In this document: positions 1 to 5,152 of the stretch, piece after piece
How positions within the stretch are numbered: the stretch's first letter is position 1
Layout: each line of letters starts with the position of its first letter
Assembly: GCA_023435325.1 (NCBI GenBank)
Contig: JAEYRT010000202.1
Coordinates: 1-5,519, forward strand
Reading direction: 5' to 3'
Length of the DNA: 5,519 nucleotides
From: Pseudomonadota bacterium
GTDB taxonomy: Bacteria; Pseudomonadota; Gammaproteobacteria; Burkholderiales; Burkholderiaceae_C
Position numbers and translations under genes: made by a program
The notes under the pieces: generated by a model
The model's input: only the letters and a program-made list of their open reading frames with translations
Databases searched by the model: none
What the model was told of the DNA's origin: nothing

Positions 1-193
1 CCAGCAAAAAAGAGCCACTTTGCGTGTGCACCGTGGCCGAGACATAACCCCCCGCCATGAACAGCGAGCCGTGGGCCAGGTTGAGTGTGTCCATGATGCC
101 GAACACCAGGGTGAGCCCTGCGGCCAGCAAGAACAGCATCAGGCCATAACCCAGGCCGTTGAGCAGCTGCTCGAATAAGAAAACATGATCCAT
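1..193 (-). CDS. livH: LivH-type branched-chain amino acid ABC transporter permease, N-terminal part (gene runs off the left edge)
   Basis: This is an inner-membrane permease subunit of a HAAT-family ABC importer, which would form the translocation channel together with a LivM partner. Only the first 64 codons are visible, reading MDHVFLFEQLLNGLGYGLM at the N-terminus. A hydrophobic segment at about residues 10-33 is the first membrane helix. It is followed by the family signature around residues 35-50 (GIMDTLNLAHG then SLFMAGGY), which matches the conserved NLAHG...M.GAY pattern of LivH proteins. The ATG at 191-193 is chosen because the family N-terminus begins here; the upstream Shine-Dalgarno sequence is weak (an AGTGGA-like stretch). 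It lies 29 bases downstream of csaA and follows a LivK-type binding protein, so livM, livG and livF probably continue beyond the window. The substrate cannot be told from this fragment; such permeases also serve aromatic acids, amides and urea. Confidence 0.9.
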   Translation of the reverse strand, partial: MDHVFLFEQLLNGLGYGLMLFLLAAGLTLVFGIMDTLNLAHGSLFMAGGYVSATVHTQSGSFLL

Positions 194-222
194 GCGAATC
201 CACTAACAAACGAAGGAAATCT

Positions 223-561
223 TCAGAGCAGCTTGCTGCCCAGCGGCATGGGCTTGTCAGGCACGCACAGGACCACGGCCCCATTGGCGTCATAAAAACC
301 CGTGACCAGACATTCCGACATGACGGGGCCGATCTGCTTTTTGGGAAAGTTCACCACGGCCACCACCTGCTTGCCGATCAAGTCTTCAGGCTGGTAGTGC
401 ACGGTGATTTGCGCGCTGGACTTTTTGATACCCAGCTCGGGGCCGAAATCCACTTGCAGCAAGTAGGCCGGTTTGCAAGCCTGGGCAAAGACTTCGGCGG
501 CGACGATACGGCCCACGCGCAGCTCGACGCGCGTGAAGTCGTCCCAGCTAATGGTTTCCAT
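223..561 (-). CDS. csaA: CsaA-type tRNA-binding-domain protein (export chaperone-like)
   Basis: This 112-residue protein is a stand-alone OB-fold tRNA-binding domain of the CsaA/EMAP-II type. Its length matches the family, which is about 110 residues. The family core is visible in order: FTRVELRVGRIVAAEVF at residues 9-25, KPAYLLQVDFGPELGIKKSSAQIT at 30-53, IGKQVVAVVNFPKKQIGP at 62-79, and MSECLVTGF at 81-89. In Bacillus, CsaA is a homodimeric cytoplasmic chaperone linked to protein export; its role in proteobacteria is poorly defined. The ATG at 559-561 starts at the usual family N-terminus, 12 bases after the stop of the binding-protein gene, and no strong Shine-Dalgarno sequence is visible, so translation may be coupled to the upstream gene. 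It lies between a LivK-type gene and livH, an unexpected place for a chaperone. The family call is firm; any link to the transporter is inference. Confidence 0.93.
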   Translation of the reverse strand: METISWDDFTRVELRVGRIVAAEVFAQACKPAYLLQVDFGPELGIKKSSAQITVHYQPEDLIGKQVVAVVNFPKKQIGPVMSECLVTGFYDANGAVVLCVPDKPMPLGSKLL

Positions 562-573
562 AGCAGTTCAGGT

Positions 574-1761
574 TTATTTCATGCCGCATTGCGCAGCAAA
601 ACTGTCTTGGTGGGCGGTGTAGATCTTGCCGGGCTGCAGTGCGTTGGTGATGGTGCCATCGGCGGTCTTGACGACCTGGCGCAGGTAGTAGTCCTGCGTC
701 AGGAACTGGTTGCTGCCATAGCTGACATTGCCCCGCACTGAGTCGAACTTGGCGGTCTTGATGGCCTGTGCCAGGGCCGCCTTGTCATCGGTCTTGCCGC
801 CGGTGGCTTTGACAGCAGCATCCAGATTCATGACCACGTCATAAGCAAACGCGGCGTACAGCGTGGGCAGGCGGCCATAGGCTTTCTGAAACTCGGCCAC
901 AAACTGCTTGTTGGCAGCGTTGTCCAGGTCATGGGCGTAACTGGAAGCGTTATAGATGCCGACCATGGGCTCACCCACGGCGTCGATGATGTCCTGGTCC
1001 GCGGTAAAGGGCGAAGAGATCAGGATGATGTCCTTGTTCAGCCCTGCCCCCATGAACTGCTTGATGAAATTGATGCCCATGCCACCGGGCTGGAAGATGT
1101 AGACGGCATCAGGCTTGGCAGCGCGCAGCTGGGCCAGTTCGGCGGCGAAATCCAGCTGGCCGACGCGGGTGTAGATCTCTTAGTTCACGGCTTCATTATA
1201 GACACGCTTGAAGCCATTGACCGCATCTTTGCCCGCTGGGTAGTTGGGTGCGAGCACCACGACTTTTTGGTAGCCCTTGTCAGCCGCATGCTGGCCAGCG
1301 GCCTCGTGCATGGCATCGTTTTGGTAGCTGGTGCCAAAAAAGTACGGATTGCATTGCTTGCCCGCCAGCTGGCTGGGGCCGGGATTGGCCGAAAGGAAGG
1401 GCACTTTTGCGCCAAACACTGTGGGGCCAACGGCCAACACCACGTTGGAACCGACGGGGCCGGTGAAGACATCCACCTTCTCGCGCTTGATGAAGCGGTC
1501 TGCCACCTGGCGGGCGGTTTCGGGATTGCCAGCGGTGTCAGCCTGGATCAATTCCACCGGCACACCACCCAATTGGTTGCCCAGCAGCTTGACGCCCAGA
1601 TTCAGACCATCGCGAATTTCTGCCCCGGGGCCGGCAAACGGGCCGGAAATATCAAGAGCCACGCCCACCTTGATGGGGTCAGCGGCCAAAGCCAGGGAAG
1701 ACGCAGTCAATGCCGCCATGGCGGTGGCACGCAGGGCAAAAGTGCGGATGGTGGTGTGCAT
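574..1761 (-). pseudogene. LivK-type periplasmic substrate-binding protein of an ABC transporter, interrupted by one in-frame TAA
   Basis: This would be the periplasmic ligand-binding subunit (Peripla_BP_6/LivK class) that feeds the LivH permease downstream. Read through, it is 395 codons, a normal family length. The N-terminal piece of 193 residues begins with a signal peptide: arginines at 6 and 11, a hydrophobic Ala/Leu stretch at about 12-25, and cleavage near ALA-A at 26/27. The mature start IKVGVALDISGPFA and the TGPVGSNVVLAVGP and FFGTSYQND segments are typical. The C-terminal piece of 201 residues carries YTRVGQLDFAAELAQLRAAKPDA, GGMGINFIKQ and the family ending near AAQCGMK. Codon 194 is TAA in the same frame, with no frameshift or lost sequence. 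The start at 1759-1761 is chosen because it gives the signal peptide directly, with AAAGAGAC just upstream; a longer start at 1824 would add 21 charged residues. It may be a nonfunctional gene, a sequencing error or, least likely, a readthrough gene. Confidence 0.88.
1180..1182 (-). other. In-frame TAA stop inside the binding-protein gene
   Basis: The codon after ...FKRVYNEAVN is TAA, followed by GAG ATC TAC ACC, which reads on as EIYTRVGQLDF in the same frame. Family members normally have an uninterrupted (E/D)-(V/I)-Y-T-(K/R)-x-G-Q-L-D-(Y/F) stretch here. A single base change from CAA, GAA or AAA would produce it. The next ATG in frame is at 1078-1080, 34 codons later, and would give a fragment without a signal peptide. 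Confidence 0.9.
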
Positions 1762-1929
1762 GTCTCTTTTTTGATCACTGTTGTTGCAATGTGCCGCAGA
1801 CGGGCTGCGCGCGCGTGGGCGCAAGACTACACAGGGCCGGCCCGCTTGGGGAGCACTTTATGGACAGTGCCCCCATCGTTGGTGCATTACCAACACTGCC
1901 AACACTGACCCAGCAGCACGGAGGCGCGA
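1762..1929 (-). promoter_or_regulatory. Leader/control region upstream of the binding-protein gene with hairpin, palindrome and tandem repeat
   Basis: This 168-base gap between the hydrolase stop and the binding-protein start holds several structured elements. A hairpin at 1848-1874 pairs GGGG (1848-1851) plus GCACT (1853-1857) with AGTGC (1866-1870) plus CCCC (1871-1874), with one unpaired base and an 8-base loop. A perfect palindrome, GTTGGT-gcatt-ACCAAC, lies at 1878-1894. It overlaps a tandem copy of CCAACACTG at 1890-1898 and 1899-1907. A 10-base palindrome GGGCCGGCCC lies at 1834-1843. No run of T follows the hairpin on either strand, so it is not a standard intrinsic terminator. I could not find a convincing sigma-70 promoter for the minus strand. 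An operator or an mRNA-processing/stability hairpin are the plausible readings. Confidence 0.5.
1890..1907. repeat. Tandem direct repeat, two copies of a 9-mer
   Basis: CCAACACTG occurs twice head to tail at 1890-1898 and 1899-1907. The first copy contains the right arm of the GTTGGT/ACCAAC palindrome, so the two repeats could be binding half-sites for a regulator. Confidence 0.6.
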
Positions 1930-2829
1930 TCAGGGCAAGGCCAGTCCCATCAACTCCAGGGCCGTGCGGTGCACGACGGATTGCGGCTCGGCCAGCTGCA
2001 GCGGCAAGTCGAAATGGTTTGTGGCGGGTGCCTCCACCCACTGCCCCGGCAGGCAGCGCGCCTGCCAAGCTGCCAAATACTCGTGCGACTGGCGGTGAAA
2101 TTCGCGGCTTTCAAATTCGCCACAGGTGACGCGCAACTGGCATTGGCCATGGGTTGAACTGTCGGGCAGATGAAAACGCGGGCTGTTGCGCATGGCCGCG
2201 GCATCATCGAGCTGCATCCAGCCATTGATATGGGTGTGCAGCAGCGGCTGCAGATCAAACAGGCCGCTCAACGGAAATGCCGAGCGTGGTGCAGCCTGGG
2301 CGGGCAAGTCATAGTCTTCCTGCCAGCCCTTGGCCAGCAGCATGCCGACCAAATGGCCGCCTGCGGAGCTGCCGCAGACACAAATATTGCGGGCGTCTCC
2401 CCCATAGATGGCGATATTGCGCACCACCCAGGCAAAGGCTTGGCGCATTTGATCGACGATATGGTCCAGCGTGACCGCCGGCGCCAAGTCGTAATCAGGC
2501 ACGACCACCATGGCACCTGCCCGGGTGAGTGCAGGCGCCATGAAGGCTGAGTCATTCTTGCTCAATGCGCGCCAGTAACCGCCGTGAATGAAAATAAAAA
2601 CAGGAGCGCCTTGCGCTGATGTTGAAGGCGTTTGCGGTAGATAAATATCCAGAACGTCTGTCTGACGAGTACTGTAAGCTATGTTTCTGATAGCACCACG
2701 CAATGCGAATGCGGCCTGGCTTTCCTGGCTGTAGCGCGCAATCAGGGCCCCTGCATCCTGCACGCTGGCGCGGGCATTGTATTGACGGTCGTAGTACTGC
2801 TGGTCAGGGTGTGGAGTGCTTGCGTGCAT
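1930..2829 (-). CDS. Alpha/beta hydrolase (esterase/arylformamidase-like, HGGYW motif)
   Basis: This 299-residue cytoplasmic serine hydrolase has the fold and motifs of the carboxylesterase/kynurenine-formamidase branch of the alpha/beta hydrolases. Strand FIFIHGGYW (residues 78-86) carries the oxyanion-hole HGG; HGGYW is the pattern seen in arylformamidases. The nucleophile elbow is G-S-S-A-G at 153-157 with Ser155, the acidic member is probably in GEFE at 237-240, and the catalytic His is His272 in NHFD. There is no signal peptide. The N-terminal QYYDRQYNAR segment is typical of this subgroup. The ATG at 2827-2829 has AAGG about 7 bases upstream. It lies 96 bases downstream of the Rid gene and 168 bases upstream of the binding protein, all on one strand. 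The substrate (ester, formamide or other amide) is unknown. True kynurenine formamidase is possible, but no other tryptophan-catabolism gene is visible. Confidence 0.88.
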   Translation of the reverse strand: MHASTPHPDQQYYDRQYNARASVQDAGALIARYSQESQAAFALRGAIRNIAYSTRQTDVLDIYLPQTPSTSAQGAPVFIFIHGGYWRALSKNDSAFMAPALTRAGAMVVVPDYDLAPAVTLDHIVDQMRQAFAWVVRNIAIYGGDARNICVCGSSAGGHLVGMLLAKGWQEDYDLPAQAAPRSAFPLSGLFDLQPLLHTHINGWMQLDDAAAMRNSPRFHLPDSSTHGQCQLRVTCGEFESREFHRQSHEYLAAWQARCLPGQWVEAPATNHFDLPLQLAEPQSVVHRTALELMGLALP

Positions 2830-2877
2830 GCTGTGCCTTGGGTTGAAGGCTTGTTTTTAGCAGGCTGCACGGACGAT

Positions 2878-2902
2878 AAAAAGCAAACCCTGACACTTTG
2901 CT
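2878..2902 (-). terminator. Possible weak intrinsic terminator after the Rid gene
   Basis: On the minus strand, AGCAAA (2902-2897), a 9-base loop and TTTGCT (2887-2882) can pair as a 6-bp stem. The T run at 2882-2878 follows directly, overlapping the last stem base, and then reads A, T, C. It lies in the 96-base gap between the Rid stop and the hydrolase start. The stem is short and A/T-rich, so termination would be partial at best and readthrough into the hydrolase is likely. Confidence 0.35.
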
Positions 2903-2925
2903 GCAAAACCTGCGGGGCGTCAGCC

Positions 2926-3318
2926 TTAGCCGGGCAGCTGCGCAATCACCTTGATTTCAAACTGGAAGCCATACAGCCATGTGACGCCCACACCTGTCAG
3001 CGCCGGGTATGGCGCCTGCCCCCAGTAGTCGGGCAACACTTTCCATAATGTGTCGAGGTGCTTTTCAGGGTCGACCAGATACAGCGTGACATCCACCACA
3101 TGGTCGAACGTACAGCCGGCCGCTGCCAGTACGGCGTTGAGGTTGTCGAAGGCCAAACGCATTTGTTTTTCGATGTCCGGCTCGGGGGCGCCATCTTCTC
3201 GGCTACCGACCTGGCCCGATACATACAACATGCCATTGGCGCGGACGGCAGCGCAATAGCGGTTTTTTTCGTACAGGGCTTGTTTGCCTGCAGGGTAGAC
3301 AGCGTCACGGCGATACAT
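2926..3318 (-). CDS. RidA/YjgF-family protein lacking the canonical catalytic arginine
   Basis: This 130-residue protein is a single-domain Rid/YjgF/YER057c/UK114 member; such proteins form trimers in the cytoplasm. Family landmarks are MLYVSGQVG (residues 30-38), the QMRLAFDNLNAVLAAAGCTFDHVVDVTLYLVD helix-strand unit (52-83) and the C-terminal strand FEIKVIAQLP (120-129). Glu121 aligns with Glu120 of E. coli RidA. The position of E. coli RidA Arg105 (in PARS) is Leu107 here (PALT), so the classical enamine/imine deaminase chemistry of RidA is not expected. This resembles a non-canonical Rid subgroup that ends in a VGVTWL...F.FEIKVIA pattern. The ATG at 3316-3318 has only a weak AGAAAG Shine-Dalgarno. 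The gene is divergent from a LysR regulator and is followed on the same strand by the alpha/beta hydrolase, suggesting shared control. The exact reaction is unknown. Confidence 0.9.
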   Translation of the reverse strand: MYRRDAVYPAGKQALYEKNRYCAAVRANGMLYVSGQVGSREDGAPEPDIEKQMRLAFDNLNAVLAAAGCTFDHVVDVTLYLVDPEKHLDTLWKVLPDYWGQAPYPALTGVGVTWLYGFQFEIKVIAQLPG

Positions 3319-3416
3319 GTTGATTGCTTTCTATATTGAAACAATCAAAGCATAGGCGGCCATGAATATCGTGATTAGTAGGCAGTTTTGCATAATATTT
3401 TCCCGAATCCGGGACA
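3319..3416. promoter_or_regulatory. Divergent control region between the Rid gene and the LysR gene
   Basis: These 98 bases separate the two divergent start codons. TTGATTG at 3320-3326 and CAATCAA at 3342-3348 are perfect inverted arms. They extend inward as TTTC (3328-3331) and GAAA (3338-3341) with one unpaired C at 3327, leaving the 6-base centre TATATT. This palindrome sits directly upstream of the Rid ATG. CATAAT at 3391-3396 is a good -10 candidate for LysR, but it has no good -35 at 16-18 bases, as is common for regulated promoters. LysR-type proteins usually bind interrupted dyads in such divergent gaps, so one of these dyads is the natural operator candidate. Binding itself is inference. 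Confidence 0.5.
3401..3414 (+). promoter_or_regulatory. Small hairpin over the LysR translation start region
   Basis: TCCCG (3401-3405), a 4-base AATC loop and CGGGA (3410-3414) form a perfect 5-bp stem ending two bases before the ATG at 3417. The right arm contains GGGA, the only Shine-Dalgarno-like sequence near the LysR starts, so pairing could hide it. Confidence 0.35.
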
Positions 3417-4394
3417 ATGGCAGGTATGCAACCCGATCTCCACGAACTGCTGATTTTTGCTCGTGTGGTGCAGGACGGCAGCTTTACACGCGCCGCCCAG
3501 TCACTGCGGCTGCCCAAGACCACCGTCAGCCGCAAAGTACAGGAACTGGAAGCGCGGCTGGGTTTCCCGCTCATGCACCGCACCACGCGCAAAAGCACGC
3601 TGACGGAGGCAGGCAGCGTGCTGTATGAGCACGCACAGCGCGTGGCGGCAGAATTGAAAGAAGCACAAAGCGCCATGGAGCAACTCAGCCATGGCCCCCA
3701 AGGTCACTTGCGTGTGAGTGCGCCCCACTCGTTTGCGATTGCGTGGATTACGCCATTGTTGGCGGAGTTTTATGCGCTCTACCCCCATGTACGCATTGAA
3801 CTGCTCCTGGGTCATGAGCCTCTGGATGTGCTGAGCAAGGAAATTGATGTGGCACTGCGGCTGGGGAACCTGCCAAGCTCCGGCCTGGTGGCACGGCGAC
3901 TCGCCACTTTTCGCATGCAGATTTACGCAAGCCCCACGTATGTGCAGCGCTATGGCGCCCCCCAACACCCGGATGAACTGATCCAGCACCGTGCTTTGGT
4001 GCTGCCTTTGGCGCGCCAGGATCAGCGCTATGTGTGGAAGCTGCGCAGGCATGAGCATCCGGGCTCCGCGCTGGAGGCGTTTGCAGTGCACCCGATTTTG
4101 GAAGCCAGTGATCCGGAAGCCCTGTATGCCCCCATGCTCAGCGGCATGGGGCTGATGCAGATCATGAGCATCAACATGCAGCGCTATGTGGCAGCGGGAC
4201 AGGCCGTGCCCGTGCTCAGCGACTGGATTGGACCCGAGCCTGCATTCAGCGCCGTTTTTCCGCGCGGCCATGGCCGATCACCCAAGGTGCGGGCCTTTCT
4301 GGATTTTTTGATTGAGCGCCTGCATTTTGGCGAGCAGGCCCAGGTGCCCCGTGCCTTCAATTCTCCACAGAATGCTGGATTGGTGGCGCCGTAG
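3417..4394 (+). CDS. LysR-family transcriptional regulator
   Basis: This 325-residue DNA-binding regulator has the standard LysR layout. The N-terminal winged helix-turn-helix is at residues 6-65: FARVVQDGSFTRAAQSL, then LPKTTVSRKVQELEARLGFPLMHRTTRK and LTEAG. A linker helix follows at about 66-92. The C-terminal co-inducer-binding domain runs from about 95 to 303, starting GHLRVSAPHSFAIAWITPLLAEFYALYP and including DVALRLGNLPSSGLVARRL. Two in-frame ATGs are possible. The one at 3417 is listed, but its GGGA is only 2 bases away. The ATG at 3426, 3 residues in, has GGGA at 11 bases and matches the usual family start, so it is at least equally likely. The gene is divergent from the Rid gene, which it probably regulates, and its 3' end overlaps the convergent TetR gene by 38 bases. 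The inducer is unknown. Confidence 0.93.
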   Translation: MAGMQPDLHELLIFARVVQDGSFTRAAQSLRLPKTTVSRKVQELEARLGFPLMHRTTRKSTLTEAGSVLYEHAQRVAAELKEAQSAMEQLSHGPQGHLRVSAPHSFAIAWITPLLAEFYALYPHVRIELLLGHEPLDVLSKEIDVALRLGNLPSSGLVARRLATFRMQIYASPTYVQRYGAPQHPDELIQHRALVLPLARQDQRYVWKLRRHEHPGSALEAFAVHPILEASDPEALYAPMLSGMGLMQIMSINMQRYVAAGQAVPVLSDWIGPEPAFSAVFPRGHGRSPKVRAFLDFLIERLHFGEQAQVPRAFNSPQNAGLVAP

Positions 4395-5004
4395 CAGAGG
4401 CTGGATTAGTGCCTGCAACTGTTGCGCCGGGCCACATGGACAGCACCAAGTCTGCAACCGCTTTCAGCTTTTCTCGGGAAAAGCCCGCTTTGGCCTGCAC
4501 GGCCATGCCGTGCGTTACGGCGCACACGTAGGCCGCCAAGCTGGTGCAGTCTGCATCTGCAGGTAAATCGCCTTCGCGCAGTGCCTGCTCCAGGCGCTCT
4601 CGCAGCCGGACTTCCCCCTTTTCACGGGCGGCAAACATCGCCTGGCGCACTGTCTCCGCATCATCCGTGCCTGCCAATGCACCATGCACGGCCAAGCAGC
4701 CACTGTGTTCGGGAAACTGGGTGTTGAGCATGACCGCATGGTGCAGGATGGATGCCACCACCTCACGCGAAGTGGGCAATTCCAACGATTGCGGGAAAAA
4801 GTTCAGGTAGCGCGTGTAGTAGCGCTCCAGGGCTTTCAGAAACAAAGCCTCTTTATTGCCAAACGCAGAGTACAGCGCTGGTCGCTCCACTCCAATGGCC
4901 TGGGTCAGATCACTGTACGAGGCACCTTCATAACCCTTGCGCCAGAACACACACAGGGCAGCGTCCAGCGCCTGTTCCACATCGAATTCGCGTTGACGCC
5001 CCAT
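4357..5004 (-). CDS. TetR/AcrR-family transcriptional repressor
   Basis: This 215-residue one-component regulator has an N-terminal TetR helix-turn-helix at about residues 8-53. It opens GRQREFDVEQALDAALCVFWRKGYEGASY and continues LTQAIGVERPALYSAFGNKEALF. An all-helical ligand-binding and dimerisation domain follows; the GCLAVHGALAG and AVQAKAGFSREKLKAVADLVL segments are typical of the TetR_C group found with AcrR-like regulators. The ATG at 5002-5004 is chosen over a longer TTG start at 5019 because GGAGG at 5011-5015 lies 6 bases upstream and because family members begin MGRxREFD. The gene is divergent from an SDR gene across a strong palindrome, so it probably represses the SDR gene and itself and is released by a small hydrophobic or toxic ligand. 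Its last 38 bases overlap the LysR 3' end. Confidence 0.93.
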   Translation of the reverse strand: MGRQREFDVEQALDAALCVFWRKGYEGASYSDLTQAIGVERPALYSAFGNKEALFLKALERYYTRYLNFFPQSLELPTSREVVASILHHAVMLNTQFPEHSGCLAVHGALAGTDDAETVRQAMFAAREKGEVRLRERLEQALREGDLPADADCTSLAAYVCAVTHGMAVQAKAGFSREKLKAVADLVLSMWPGATVAGTNPASATAPPIQHSVEN

Positions 5005-5010
5005 GGATGG

Positions 5011-5015
5011 CCTCC
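5011..5015 (-). promoter_or_regulatory. Shine-Dalgarno sequence of the TetR gene
   Basis: GGAGG on the minus strand lies 6 bases before the ATG at 5002-5004. It settles the start in favour of this ATG rather than the upstream TTG at 5019, which would lie upstream of it. Confidence 0.8.
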
Positions 5016-5046
5016 ACAAATTTCATAACGACCGATATTAAACCAC

Positions 5047-5075
5047 TTGACACTGCTGGAGCATTAACATAACGT
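5047..5075 (+). promoter_or_regulatory. Probable sigma-70 promoter of the SDR gene
   Basis: A perfect TTGACA -35 box at 5047-5052 is followed 17 bases later by TAACGT at 5070-5075, a 3-of-6 match to the -10 consensus. Transcription would start near 5082 and leave a leader of about 70 bases before the ATG at 5153. The -10 and start point fall inside the palindrome at 5068-5097, the arrangement expected of a repressed promoter. Confidence 0.6.
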
Positions 5076-5097
5076 TCGTTACGTAATGAGCGTTATG
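5068..5097. promoter_or_regulatory. 30-base near-perfect palindrome, candidate TetR operator
   Basis: The two 15-base halves match as inverted repeats at 13 of 15 positions. The outer arms are CATAACG (5068-5074) and CGTTATG (5091-5097), the core is the perfect 8-mer TTACGTAA (5079-5086), and only the pairs 5075/5090 and 5078/5087 mismatch. It lies between the divergent TetR and SDR genes and over the -10 region of the SDR promoter. TetR-family dimers bind such dyads, often as pairs of dimers on long sites, and usually in their own intergenic region. Assignment to this particular TetR is inference from position and symmetry. Confidence 0.75.
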
Positions 5098-5152
5098 GAA
5101 TAAACCGATGTCCGGTGAAACGCGCTCAGCTACGCACACACAAGGGGATTTC

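Noticed and set aside
574..1080. Treating the C-terminal half of the binding protein as a separate gene starting at 1080
   Set aside because: It begins in the middle of a conserved domain, lacks a signal peptide and is in the same frame as the first half, so it is the remainder of one interrupted gene.
1180..1182. Programmed stop-codon readthrough or a recoded amino acid at the TAA
   Set aside because: TAA is not a selenocysteine or pyrrolysine codon, no recoding structure is evident and the family has no known recoding. A mutation or sequence error is simpler.
1762..1824. Upstream ATG extension of the binding protein (start at 1824)
   Set aside because: It adds 21 charged, unconserved residues before a normal signal peptide, whereas the ATG at 1761 has a plausible ribosome site and starts the signal peptide directly.
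1848..1874. Intrinsic terminator after the hydrolase gene
   Set aside because: The hairpin is strong, but no T run follows its right arm on either strand.
931..1908. Long plus-strand open frame (325 codons) opposite the binding-protein gene
   Set aside because: It is an antisense shadow of a gene with clear family motifs. Its translation shows no recognisable domain and it runs into the intergenic repeats.
3501..4271. Long minus-strand open frame (256 codons) opposite the LysR gene
   Set aside because: The sense strand encodes a full LysR protein. The antisense product is rich in His, Gln and Arg with no domain, as expected from a shadow frame.
5108..5152. Longer SDR start at the in-frame ATG 5108
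   Set aside because: The 15 added residues are not typical of SDR proteins, and the ATG at 5153 has a much better Shine-Dalgarno sequence.
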